Below, one piece after another: positions 14,270-22,094 of a stretch of DNA of 52,954 bases. Both the position numbers and the translations under genes were made by a program. The stretch covers positions 1-52,954 of the forward strand of contig JAEZHK010000017.1 in NCBI GenBank assembly GCA_023416655.1, in the 5' to 3' direction. Source of the DNA: Bacillota bacterium. GTDB taxonomy: Bacteria; Bacillota; Clostridia; Christensenellales; Aristaeellaceae. The stretch's first letter is position 1. Each line of letters starts with the position of its first letter. The notes below the pieces were generated by a model, which was not told the origin of the DNA, did not search any database, and worked only from the letters and a program-made list of their open reading frames with translations.

Positions 14270-15157
14270 ATGGAAGGCGTGTGGCAGTCTGTTCAGCAAA
14301 TCGCAAACGGTTTTTATACGGGCGCGGTCGGCGTCGTCAAAGCGGCGGAGCCGTGGCAGATCCTGGTGGTGGCCGGCGCGCTGATCCTGATGGTGTTGTT
14401 CCTCGCCATCGGCCTCAGGGTCGCGAACCGCTCGGGCGAAACCGCGGTCTCGGCGCTGGATGAGACCGCGCGGAAACTGAAGGACGCGCAGGACCTTGCC
14501 TCAAAGGCCGAGGAAAAGATTACGAAAGCTGAGGAAAAGGTTTCTCAGGCCGAGGAGAAGGCGCAGAGAGCGCAGGCGGAGAAGCAGGAGGCGCTTCAAG
14601 GCCTGGAAAGCGCCAAGAACCTGCAACTCGCGGAGGGCGCGGGCCAGCTGGCGCTGGCCAGGGCGCGCATCGAGCAGTTGGAGCGGCTGCAGAGCGAGGA
14701 TGTCACCTTCATCGCGAGCGCCCGGATGGAGGCCGCCCGCATCGTGCGCGACGCGAAGGACTACGCCTTCACGGTCGCCAGCCGCGCCGATGTGGAGTAC
14801 GCCGAGATGATGCGCCACGCCAACGATGAAGCCGAGAACCTGCGCGCGCTGTCGCAGCAGCGGCTCGATCAGGCCCATGAAACGCTGAAAAAGGCGCTGA
14901 ACCGCGCCACGGAGATCATCGCCGAGGCCCACGCGGAGGCCGGACGCTCAAACCGCCCCTGGTACGAAGCGCCGCCGACCCGGCTGATCGACCCGGAGGC
15001 AGGCGCTTTCGCCAGCGCGAACCCCGTCCCGGAGGAACCCGCCGCGTATTATGTTGCGGAACCCGCACCGCATGTCGCGGAAGCCGCGCCGCATCCTGCG
15101 GAAACCGCGGATCATCCTTTGGACGCGGCGGCGCAGGAGCCTTACACCGGCGCCTAA
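14270..15157 (+). CDS. Uncharacterised membrane-anchored coiled-coil protein
   Basis: A 295-residue protein of unknown function. A single transmembrane helix (ILVVAGALILMVLFLAIGL, about residues 30-48) near the N-terminus is followed by a long charged helical region: heptad-like KAEEKI-TKAEEKV-SQAEEKA repeats at about 80-105, then helix through about 230 with MEAARIVRDAKDYAF and NRATEIIAEAHAEAGR. The last 60 residues are low-complexity with short repeats (EPAPHVAEAAPHPAE). The layout, one TM then coiled coil with an ARxxxxAK-type helix, recalls DivIVA/SepF-linked or ATP synthase b-like scaffold proteins, but I cannot assign it. It precedes a two-component system by about 200 bases. The palindrome CCCTCCAT/ATGGAGGG (15161-15179) just after the stop may end transcription; the remaining gap to 15362 shows nothing else clear. 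Confidence 0.75.
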   Translation: MEGVWQSVQQIANGFYTGAVGVVKAAEPWQILVVAGALILMVLFLAIGLRVANRSGETAVSALDETARKLKDAQDLASKAEEKITKAEEKVSQAEEKAQRAQAEKQEALQGLESAKNLQLAEGAGQLALARARIEQLERLQSEDVTFIASARMEAARIVRDAKDYAFTVASRADVEYAEMMRHANDEAENLRALSQQRLDQAHETLKKALNRATEIIAEAHAEAGRSNRPWYEAPPTRLIDPEAGAFASANPVPEEPAAYYVAEPAPHVAEAAPHPAETADHPLDAAAQEPYTGA

Positions 15158-15362
15158 GCCCTCCATGGCGATGGAGGGGGAACCTTCTCCTGTCAGTCAA
15201 AGCCGCCAGGGACATCCGCTGCGGTTTCAGACACAGAAATGCCGCGCTTTCCGGGCAAACGCGGCCGATTCAACAAAGAAACGCATCTTTATTCCCGGCT
15301 CTGACACACTTTTGCCGAAAACTTTCGGTAGGATGGAGTCAGAATCCAAGGAGGTGCTTTTC

Positions 15363-16064
15363 ATGGATGAAGCCCATGGCGGCTACCGCGTATTGATTGC
15401 GGACGACGACGTGCATGTGCACCAGTCGCTTTCAACATATTTCCGGCGCGAAGGGTATCAGACGCTCTCCGCCTACGACGGCGAGGACGCCGTCCGGCAG
15501 GTTCGCGCTTCCCGGCCGGACATGTGTCTCCTCGACATCATGATGCCCAAGATGGACGGCCTGGTGGTCTGCCGCGAGGTGCGCAAATTTTCGACGCTAC
15601 CCATCATCATGCTGACGGCCAAGGGCGAGGAGTTTGACAAGCTCCTGGGGCTCGAACTGGGCGCGGACGACTACATCACCAAGCCCTTCAGCCCCCGGGA
15701 GGTGCTGGCGCGCGTCAAGGCGGTGCTGCGCCGCATGCATGAACTGAGGGAAGAGGAAAAGAGCAAACACCTCGTCGTCTCCAATCTAGACATCGACATG
15801 GGCGCGTTCATCGTGAAGCTGGGCGGCCAGGTGGTGCCCTGCACGCCCAAGGAGATCGAAATCCTGTGGACGCTGGGCTCAAACCCCGGCATGGTGTTCA
15901 GCCGCGAGCACCTTTTGCAAAGCATCTGGGGCTACGATTTCCTGGGCGACACCCGCGCGGTGGACAGCCACATCAAGCGCATCCGCGCGAAGCTTTGCCA
16001 GACGGGCAATCCCTGGGACATCAAAACCGTATGGGGAGTCGGATACCGCTTTGAAATTGCATGA
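15363..16064 (+). CDS. OmpR/PhoB-type response regulator
   Basis: DNA-binding response regulator of 233 residues. Receiver domain 1-125: acidic pocket IADDDVHVH, phospho-acceptor Asp in MCLLDIMMPKMDG (about residue 60), Thr in IIMLTAKGEE and Lys in YITKPFSPRE. C-terminal winged helix from about 135 to the end, with GMVFSREHLLQSIWGYDF and TRAVDSHIKRIRAKL as recognition helix and WGVGYRFE at the end. The start at 15363 follows AAGGAGGTG; the longer frame from 15051 covers the previous gene. Its stop overlaps the start of the kinase gene by 14 bases, so they form a cognate pair. The signal is unknown. Confidence 0.93.
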   Translation: MDEAHGGYRVLIADDDVHVHQSLSTYFRREGYQTLSAYDGEDAVRQVRASRPDMCLLDIMMPKMDGLVVCREVRKFSTLPIIMLTAKGEEFDKLLGLELGADDYITKPFSPREVLARVKAVLRRMHELREEEKSKHLVVSNLDIDMGAFIVKLGGQVVPCTPKEIEILWTLGSNPGMVFSREHLLQSIWGYDFLGDTRAVDSHIKRIRAKLCQTGNPWDIKTVWGVGYRFEIA

Positions 16065-17868
16065 CCGCTTCGGTCGCGGCTCCATCTTCATCAGGCTGCT
16101 GACCGGATACCTGGCGCTGACGCTTGTCATCATCCTTTTGGCGGGCGTCGTCAGCTATGTGCTGCTCCGGGCGAATCTGATTGAAACCAACAAGCGGGAC
16201 CTACTGGACAAGGCGGAAACGCTGAGCAGGATGGCCAAGCGCCCCGGCGGGTATTCGCGCGTACTGGACCTGCCGCGAATCGGCGAGATGCAGGCGCTGA
16301 CCGGCGCGCAGCTCATCTACATCGACAGCGACATGAAAGCGCGCCAGATTCCCGTCAGGCGGCCGGACCTCATGGGCGAGGCCGATCCGGAGAATTTTCA
16401 ACTCCTCAACGTGATCGATTCGCTGGACCAGCAGCTTTTGAAGTCGCTTTTAGACGGCAACACCGCCGTAGACGTGCGAAAATTGGACTTCATGCAGGAC
16501 CAGATGGTGTTTGCGGGCGCGCCGGTCGTGAACGACGACGGCACGATCCGCGGCGCTCTGCTTTTGTGCCGCCCGCTCCGTGAGGTCAGCGTGGCCAGCC
16601 AGGGCCTGATCCGGCTCATGCTGATCGCCTTTCTGTTCGCCGGCCTCATCGCCTCGGCCATCGCCTACATCTTCAGCCGCCGGATCACCCGCCCGCTGAC
16701 CGCGCTCAACCGGACCGCAGCGCGCATGGCGGAGGGCTACTACGGCGAACGCGTGGGCATCACCCAAAACGACGAGATCGGGCAACTCGGCACCACGCTG
16801 AACCTGCTCTCCGGCCGCCTGTCCGCCGTGGTCAATAACCTCAGCGAAGAAAAGAGCAAGCTGGAGAAGGTGCTCTCCTCCATCGGCGAAGGCATCATCG
16901 CCGTCGACCGGGAGGGCCTCGTGGTGCACCACAACCGCGCAGCGCTGGAGCTTCTGTCGCTGCCGCCCGGCGCGGAGGAATCGCAGGCCATCAAGCAAAA
17001 GCTGAACGAAATGCTGCGCAGCGCCTCCGACGGGGAAGATCGGGTGGTGAGCCGCTTCAAGGCGCGGGATCGCGTCATTGAAGCCGTCGCCTCTCCCATC
17101 CGATCGGAGGGCGACGGCGCGACCATCGGCGCGGTCTGCCTGCTACGCGACATCTCTGAGGCCGAGCGGCTGGAGCAGATGCGAAGAGACTACATCGCCA
17201 ACGTCTCGCACGAACTCAGGACGCCGCTCACCGGCATCCGCGGCATGGCAGAGCCACTGCTCGACGGCTACGTCGATACCGACGAGGAGCGGCTGGAGTG
17301 CTACCGGGTGATCTACCAGGAATCGCTGAGGCTGGAAAAGCTGATCGGCGAAATGCTGGACCTGAGCCGCCTGCAGGAGGGGCGCATCAAGCTGGAGCTT
17401 GAGCCGATGGAACCGGCAGGGCTTCTCGAGGCCGCGCAGCGGCGGCTAAAAAACCGGGCCGCGGAGGGCGGTGTGGAGATCCTCGTGGAGGCCGAACCGG
17501 GCCTTGCGGTGATGGGCAACGAGGACCGCATCCTGCAGGTTCTGATCATCCTTCTGGACAACGCGCTCAGCTTCACCCCGCCGGGCGGCAAAGTCACGCT
17601 CTCGGCGCGCCGAAAGGGCAAAAAAATCGCGCTCAGCGTCTCGGACACCGGCGCGGGCATCGAAGCCTGCGACCTGCCCTACATCTGGGAGCGATTCTAC
17701 AAGGCGGACAAATCCCGCATGCGGACTTCCGGCACCGGCCTGGGCCTCTCCATCGCGAAGCTCGTGGTCGAACTGATGGGCGGCGAAATTTCCGTCGAAA
17801 CCAGGCTGGGCGCAGGCTCCGCGTTCACCTTCACGCTGGATGAGGCAGAAGATCCGGATCACGAATAA
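16051..17868 (+). CDS. Sensor histidine kinase with HAMP and PAS domains (WalK/PhoR-like)
   Basis: Membrane sensor kinase of 605 residues partnering the regulator before it. First TM at about 16-38 (LLTGYLALTLVIILLAGVVSY), an extracytoplasmic sensing region of roughly 150 residues, second TM at about 190-210 (LMLIAFLFAGLIASAIAYIF), HAMP to about 265, PAS (EGIIAVDREGLVVHHNRAA) to about 380, HisKA with the phospho-histidine in NVSHELRTPLTGI, and an ATPase domain with N-box (DNALSFTPPGGK), SDTGAGI, and GTGLGLSIAK. The start is TTG at 16051, inside the regulator gene. The domain plan resembles WalK, VicK and PhoR, which sense wall state or phosphate; which applies is not visible. Confidence 0.92.
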   Translation: MKLHDRFGRGSIFIRLLTGYLALTLVIILLAGVVSYVLLRANLIETNKRDLLDKAETLSRMAKRPGGYSRVLDLPRIGEMQALTGAQLIYIDSDMKARQIPVRRPDLMGEADPENFQLLNVIDSLDQQLLKSLLDGNTAVDVRKLDFMQDQMVFAGAPVVNDDGTIRGALLLCRPLREVSVASQGLIRLMLIAFLFAGLIASAIAYIFSRRITRPLTALNRTAARMAEGYYGERVGITQNDEIGQLGTTLNLLSGRLSAVVNNLSEEKSKLEKVLSSIGEGIIAVDREGLVVHHNRAALELLSLPPGAEESQAIKQKLNEMLRSASDGEDRVVSRFKARDRVIEAVASPIRSEGDGATIGAVCLLRDISEAERLEQMRRDYIANVSHELRTPLTGIRGMAEPLLDGYVDTDEERLECYRVIYQESLRLEKLIGEMLDLSRLQEGRIKLELEPMEPAGLLEAAQRRLKNRAAEGGVEILVEAEPGLAVMGNEDRILQVLIILLDNALSFTPPGGKVTLSARRKGKKIALSVSDTGAGIEACDLPYIWERFYKADKSRMRTSGTGLGLSIAKLVVELMGGEISVETRLGAGSAFTFTLDEAEDPDHE

Positions 17869-17907
17869 TATCATTTCCAAACAGAAACGCGTCGTTTCGA
17901 CGGTCTT

Positions 17908-17946
17908 CTACGCCCATTGGAACTGTGTCGCTTCCGCTGGGCGTAG
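17908..17946 (+). repeat. Hairpin downstream of the sensor kinase gene
   Basis: CTACGCCC (17908-17915) pairs with GGGCGTAG (17939-17946). The loop contains TGTCGCTTCCGCT, which resembles a segment near 29,765-29,790 in the minus strand (GTGTCGCTCTCCGCT and CGTAGCG), hinting at a further shared hairpin module. No T-run follows, so it is not a standard terminator. Confidence 0.45.
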
Positions 17947-18029
17947 CGTTGCATTTCACGCTCTTTCGAATAAAAAAAATGAAATCAGGAAGCATAATCG
18001 TGAATAACGAAAAAGGCAGGGCTGTGAGA

Positions 18030-18434
18030 ATGAAAAAAGTCACATCGCTGGTTGCTTTGGTCTGTATTGTGTTGCTTTCTCTTTTTAACCTGCAAGGTTG
18101 TATGCCAAATCAAGGGACTTACAAGGATGGGGTGTATGATGAAAAGATCAAAAGCTCAAATCCGGGATATGAGGAAGCTGTTGTTACCATAAAAGGTGGA
18201 AAAATCGATACGATCGTGCTAAAAAGGCTGGACGACAACCAGGTTGAGGTCAATTATGATGAATGGGACGGAACCAAGAATGGGTTCCCGAACCTGAAGA
18301 AATATCGGATCGATTTGGCAAACGAAATGCTCGCCAAGCAATCATCTGACGTAGACAGCATATCGGGGGCCACAACAAGCTCGAATAACTGGAAGGCCGC
18401 TGTCAACGCCGCTTTAACCAAGGCCAAGCAATAA
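18030..18434 (+). CDS. FMN-binding domain lipoprotein
   Basis: A small exported protein of 134 residues. Residues 1-22 are a lipoprotein signal: MKKVTSLVALVCIVLLSLFN followed by lipobox L-Q-G-C. The remainder is an FMN-binding fold of the NqrC/RnfG type (GTYKDGVYDEKI; GYEEAVVTIKGGKIDTIVL), ending with SGATTSSNNW, the SGAT motif whose threonine carries covalent FMN after ApbE modification. It is likely an extracytoplasmic electron carrier. No Rnf, Nqr or reductase partner is adjacent; it is a single gene with slightly lower GC than neighbours. The start at 18030 gives a proper signal peptide; an in-frame ATG at 17979 would put a polar extension ahead of it. Confidence 0.85.
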   Translation: MKKVTSLVALVCIVLLSLFNLQGCMPNQGTYKDGVYDEKIKSSNPGYEEAVVTIKGGKIDTIVLKRLDDNQVEVNYDEWDGTKNGFPNLKKYRIDLANEMLAKQSSDVDSISGATTSSNNWKAAVNAALTKAKQ

Positions 18435-18512
18435 TACCGAAGCATCGTCATTTCCAGCGCACCGCTTCGCCCCAATCCCTGTACGATAGTTTTGAAACTG
18501 TTTGCGTCTAAA

Positions 18513-18549
18513 AAAGCCCTCGGCTGCTGATGAAGCTGCCGAGGGCTTT
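18513..18549. terminator. Intrinsic terminator between convergent genes
   Basis: A 12-base perfect stem AAAGCCCTCGGC/GCCGAGGGCTTT with a 13-base loop. A-run before and T-rich tail after it suggest it serves the FMN lipoprotein gene and perhaps also the oppositely directed oxidoreductase gene. Confidence 0.7.
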
Positions 18550-18637
18550 AGGAACACCTTGTGTCAGGAGGCACTGGCTAAGGGGATGATCTGGCGGCGC
18601 CCGCCCCTTGGCTCAATGGGCCTGCGCGGCGCGGCCC

Positions 18638-19684
18638 CTATACTCTCGTATGCACGACCTCGTTCATTTCCGCAGAGCGGAACATGGCCTCCATCAGCCG
18701 CATCACGCGCATCAGCTGCGCGTGGGTGACGAGCGGCTTCTCTTCGCCAAGGATGGCGCGGCGGACGTTCCGGTAGAAATCCCGGACGTCGCTCTCCACC
18801 TTAGGCAGCGGATAGGTTTTGATGGTCTCCTCCGTGCGCGGGGCCATGGTCTTGGTCAGCCCGGCGGCGGTGACCACCGGCACGGCGTCCCGGTTTTCCC
18901 AGTCGCTGACCATGACGATCCGGCCGTTCAGCGCCCAATCCTCGACGATGGCGGTGCCGTTCTCGCCCTGCACGTACCAGCGCGGCAGGCCGATGAAGTT
19001 GCTGGTGCCCACCTCCACGTGGGCGGTCAGGCCGCTTTCAAAGGTCAGGATGGCCTTGAAGCCGTCGTCCACCTCGTCGTTGGTTACGTGGGACACGGCG
19101 CAGAAGGTGGAGACCACACGCTCATCCACCATGCTGAGCATCTGGTCCAGAAGGTGCACGCCCCAGTCCAGGATCATGCCGCCGCCCTGCCGGGCGGTAT
19201 TCCGCCAGTCGCCCGGCACGCCACGGGAGCCGTGCACACGCGATTCGATGTTGAACGTCCGGCCCAGCGCGTTCTCCCGGAACAGCTTTTTCACGATCAG
19301 ATAGTCCTCGTCCCAGCGCCGGTTCTGGTGCACGGTGAAGAGCTTCCCCGTGTCGCGGGACGCGTCGATCATCCGCTGGAGTTCGCCGCTCGACAGCGCC
19401 ACCGGTTTTTCGCACACCACATGCATGCCCGCTTGCATCGCGCGGACTGCCACGTCCGCGTGCAGGTCGTTGGGCAGCGCGAGGGTCACAAGTTCGATGG
19501 ATTCATCGCCCAGAAGTTCTTCCAGCGAGCCATACGCCCTCAACCCGTCTGCCTCGGCCGCCGCGAGGCGTTCGGGCTTGATGTCGTAGACGCCCGCGAT
19601 TTCAAATTCCGGCAGCGTGCGCAGCTTCCCCACATGCCATTCGCCCATCCCGCCATAGCCGACAAGCGCCCACTTCATCGCCAT
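18638..19684 (-). CDS. Gfo/Idh/MocA family NAD(P)-dependent oxidoreductase
   Basis: A 348-residue cytoplasmic sugar or polyol dehydrogenase. The N-terminus is a Rossmann fold (WALVGYGGMGEWHVGKL, GxGxxG), then VTLALPNDLHADVAVRAMQ and the family motif VCEKPVALSSGEL with the catalytic-region EKP near residue 95. The C-terminal alpha/beta domain has LDWGVHLLDQML with the conserved Asp/His pair. The substrate cannot be read from sequence. It is divergent from a ROK-family sugar kinase, and overlapping palindromes lie between them, so both may belong to one carbohydrate regulon. Confidence 0.9.
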   Translation of the reverse strand: MAMKWALVGYGGMGEWHVGKLRTLPEFEIAGVYDIKPERLAAAEADGLRAYGSLEELLGDESIELVTLALPNDLHADVAVRAMQAGMHVVCEKPVALSSGELQRMIDASRDTGKLFTVHQNRRWDEDYLIVKKLFRENALGRTFNIESRVHGSRGVPGDWRNTARQGGGMILDWGVHLLDQMLSMVDERVVSTFCAVSHVTNDEVDDGFKAILTFESGLTAHVEVGTSNFIGLPRWYVQGENGTAIVEDWALNGRIVMVSDWENRDAVPVVTAAGLTKTMAPRTEETIKTYPLPKVESDVRDFYRNVRRAILGEEKPLVTHAQLMRVMRLMEAMFRSAEMNEVVHTRV

Positions 19685-19741
19685 TTTACGCCTCCGTGCT
19701 CTTTACGGGCCATGCCCGCGATCTTTCACATAGTCTAGTCA

Positions 19742-19759
19742 GGAAACGTTTCCGGAAAC
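19742..19759. promoter_or_regulatory. Overlapping palindromes, candidate LacI-type operator
   Basis: GGAAACGTTTCC (19742-19753) and GTTTCCGGAAAC (19748-19759) are both perfect 12-base palindromes sharing six bases. The GAAACGTTTC core with central CG is of the kind bound by LacI-family repressors. It is 58 bases upstream of the oxidoreductase start and about 90 upstream of the promoter for the ROK gene. The regulator gene is not in the window. Confidence 0.45.
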
Positions 19760-19844
19760 ACGCCTGTTCCGGTAAAGACGCGCGGCGGATTCTCCAAAGA
19801 CCCATTCTAACGCCCGGACGCGCTTACGATTGAAATCCGCTTGA

Positions 19845-19874
19845 TTGACAATCGGAAGGCGGCGCTGGTATAAT
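19845..19874 (+). promoter_or_regulatory. Sigma-A promoter of the ROK gene
   Basis: TTGACA (19845-19850) and TATAAT (19869-19874), both consensus, 18-base spacer. It predicts a leader of about 100 bases before the ATG at 19979, in which I see no known riboswitch. Confidence 0.82.
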
Positions 19875-19978
19875 TCATCCATGCGCGAGCGCTTTTATCG
19901 AGCGGTACAGGCGCATTCTGAAGGCATTCATCAAAGCCGGGCGGGCGTTGTAGCCCCGTCGCGTAAAGGAGCGTACAT

Positions 19979-20926
19979 ATGGGGAAATTCTATATGGGCA
20001 TCGACGTGGGCGGCACAAAGATCGCCTACGGCCTGTTTGACGAAAACGCGAAGCTGATCGCAAAGCGCTCCACCTCGTCGGACTCCACCTGCCCGCCGGA
20101 GCCGTTCTTCGACGGGATCGCGGCCCAGGCGCTGAAACTGGCGGAGGAACACGGCGTCCGGCGGGAGGACCTCGCGGGCGTTGGCGTTGGCGTCCCCTCC
20201 TACGTGAAGTACGATGAGGGGCGCATCGTCAAGACCGTCAACCTCACCTGCCTCAACAACTTCCCGGCCAGGGACTACCTGTCCGGCAAACTGGGCCTGC
20301 CGGTGGCGCTGGCCAACGACGCGCAGGCGGCGGCGCTGGCCGAGCACCGGCACGGCGCGGGGTGTGGCTTTCCCAACATGCTGTACTGCCCGGTGTCCAC
20401 CGGCATCTCTTCGGCGGTCATCATCGGCGGCCAGCTGTTCCGGGGCAGCTACGGCTGGGCGGGCGAGACGGGCCACGCGATCATCACGCCGGGAGAAGGC
20501 ATCCTGTGCGGCTGCGGCAACCGGGGCTGCCTCATGTCCTACGTGTCCGGCTCGATGATCGTAAAGCATGTGCAGGAAAAAATCGCGCAGGGAGAGAGTA
20601 CGGTCATGACGGAACTGGCCGGGGACGCTTCCCGCATCACCGCCTACACCATCCAGCAGGCTTACGACATGGGTGATCCGCTGGCCCGCTGGGCGTTGGC
20701 CCAAATGACCAAGTATATGGCGGTGTGGCTGTACAACCTCTACGTCACCTTCAACATCAACTGCTTCGTGTTCGGCGGCGGCCTTCTGAAGTTCGGCGAC
20801 CGGCTCTTCCCCGCCGTGCGCGCGCAGTTTGACGAATACAACCAGAGCGACCTGCCGGTATACTTCAAAAACGCCGAACTGACCGAGGACTTCGGCATCG
20901 TCGGCGCGATGGAACTGCTGAGATGA
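19979..20926 (+). CDS. ROK family sugar kinase (glucokinase-like)
   Basis: A 315-residue ATP-dependent sugar kinase of the ROK family. Phosphate-binding DVGGTKIAYGLFD at residues 8-20, the catalytic LANDAQAAALAEH near 112, and the zinc-binding ROK signature ETGHAIITPGEGILCGCGNR, with CxCGNxGC, near 165-185. There is no N-terminal HTH, so this is an enzyme and not a ROK repressor. Glucose or N-acetylated sugars are likely substrates; the exact one is open. AAAGGAGC precedes the ATG. Probably first gene of an operon with the YgjP-like peptidase and the cysteine hydrolase. Confidence 0.9.
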   Translation: MGKFYMGIDVGGTKIAYGLFDENAKLIAKRSTSSDSTCPPEPFFDGIAAQALKLAEEHGVRREDLAGVGVGVPSYVKYDEGRIVKTVNLTCLNNFPARDYLSGKLGLPVALANDAQAAALAEHRHGAGCGFPNMLYCPVSTGISSAVIIGGQLFRGSYGWAGETGHAIITPGEGILCGCGNRGCLMSYVSGSMIVKHVQEKIAQGESTVMTELAGDASRITAYTIQQAYDMGDPLARWALAQMTKYMAVWLYNLYVTFNINCFVFGGGLLKFGDRLFPAVRAQFDEYNQSDLPVYFKNAELTEDFGIVGAMELLR

Positions 20927-20978
20927 TCAAAAACGCCGCGAGGCAGGAAACGCGGAGGCCAAAGGCGAATACTACCGC

Positions 20979-21500
20979 ATGAAAAACACAGACTACCGGG
21001 TGATCCGCTCCGCGCGAAGGACGCTCGCCCTCGAAATCTCCGGAGACTTGTCGCTGACCGTTCGCGCGCCGTATGCCCTGCCGGACCGGGAGATCGCCCG
21101 CTTCGTTCTGGGCAAGGCCGATTGGATCGAGCGCCACCGCGCGCGGCTACGGGCGCGGCCTGTTCCGGTCGAACCGTCGCCGGAGGAATTTCAGGCGCTG
21201 ATCCGGGCGGCGCACAAGGTCATTCCGGAGAAGGTGCGGCTGTGGGGCGCGCGGATGGGCCTCAACCCCACCCGGATCACGATCACGCGGGCGCGCACCC
21301 GCTACGGCAGCTGCAGCGCGAAGAATTCCGTCAGCTTCTCCTGCCGCCTGATGCTGAGAGAGGACGATCTGATCGACTATATGGTGGTGCACGAACTGGC
21401 CCACATCCGCCACAAAAACCACGGCAAGGCGTTCCATCAGCTGATTGAGAAAACCCTGCCGGGACACCGCGCGCTGGAAAAGCGGCTGCGCGGACGGTGA
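20979..21500 (+). CDS. YgjP-like (WLM/DUF45) zinc metallopeptidase
   Basis: A 173-residue cytoplasmic protein. It begins with the YgjP beta region (DYRVIRSARRTLALEIS, SLTVRAP) and contains the conserved RxRYGSCSAKNSVSFSCRLML block near 105-125, followed by the zinc-binding HELAHIRHKNHGKAFH (about 140-155) with HExxH-type HELAH and a third His. The physiological substrate of YgjP proteins is not settled. Fifty-two bases after the ROK gene and fifteen before the next gene. Confidence 0.88.
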   Translation: MKNTDYRVIRSARRTLALEISGDLSLTVRAPYALPDREIARFVLGKADWIERHRARLRARPVPVEPSPEEFQALIRAAHKVIPEKVRLWGARMGLNPTRITITRARTRYGSCSAKNSVSFSCRLMLREDDLIDYMVVHELAHIRHKNHGKAFHQLIEKTLPGHRALEKRLRGR

Positions 21501-21515
21501 GAAGGAGCGTTTCGT

Positions 21516-22040
21516 GTGAAGAAGTTGCTCTTTGTGATCGATTACCAGGTGGACTTCGTCTCCGGCGCGCTGGGCTTTCCCGGCGCGGAAGCGCTGGACG
21601 AGGGCATCGCCCGCAAAATCCGCGCCTACGGCGAGGGGAATGTCTACTTCACACGGGACACCCACGCGCTGGAATACCTCACCACCCAGGAGGGGCGAAA
21701 CCTCCCCGTCGAGCACTGCTTCAGGGACTCGGACGGCTGGCAGGTGTACGGCGATACGGGAAAGGCGCTGGAAGAGGTCCACGCTACCGTGATCGACAAG
21801 ACTTCCTTCGGCATGTCCCCGGAGCAGCTATTGCAGTTGCCCGACCCGGCCGAAGTGGAGTCGGTGGAGCTGGTGGGGCTGGTATCCAACATCTGCGTGC
21901 TGTCGAACGCCGTGCTGCTCAAGAGTCGGTATCCTGAGGCCAAGGTAATCGTCGACGGCAGGCTGACCGCCAGCTTCGACCCGTCCCTGCACGAAGCGGC
22001 CATCAAGGTACTCAAGGGGATTCAGATAGAAATTACTTGA
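21516..22040 (+). CDS. Isochorismatase-family cysteine hydrolase (nicotinamidase-like)
   Basis: A 174-residue cytoplasmic amidohydrolase. The catalytic Asp is in LLFVIDYQVDFVSGALG (residue about 9), DTHALEYL (near 49) fits the metal-binding DxH of nicotinamidases, the Lys is in VIDKTSFG (near 94) and the nucleophilic Cys is in GLVSNICVLSNAVLL (near 129). The D-K-C triad is therefore complete. GTG start at 21516 after GAAGGAG. Nicotinamidase would feed NAD salvage; other small amides are possible. The gene ends six bases before a strong stem (22046-22071). Confidence 0.87.
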   Translation: MKKLLFVIDYQVDFVSGALGFPGAEALDEGIARKIRAYGEGNVYFTRDTHALEYLTTQEGRNLPVEHCFRDSDGWQVYGDTGKALEEVHATVIDKTSFGMSPEQLLQLPDPAEVESVELVGLVSNICVLSNAVLLKSRYPEAKVIVDGRLTASFDPSLHEAAIKVLKGIQIEIT

Positions 22041-22045
22041 AAAGA

Positions 22046-22071
22046 GGGCTTGCGCAAATCCGCGCAAGCCC
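22046..22071 (+). terminator. Strong GC stem after the cysteine hydrolase gene
   Basis: GGGCTTGCGC (22046-22055) and GCGCAAGCCC (22062-22071) form a perfect 10-base stem with a 6-base loop. There is no T-run, so it may be a partial terminator or mRNA-stabilising stem. The Shine-Dalgarno AAAGGAGG of the next gene follows closely. Confidence 0.45.
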
Positions 22072-22094
22072 GTACTTATCGAAAGGAGGACCCC

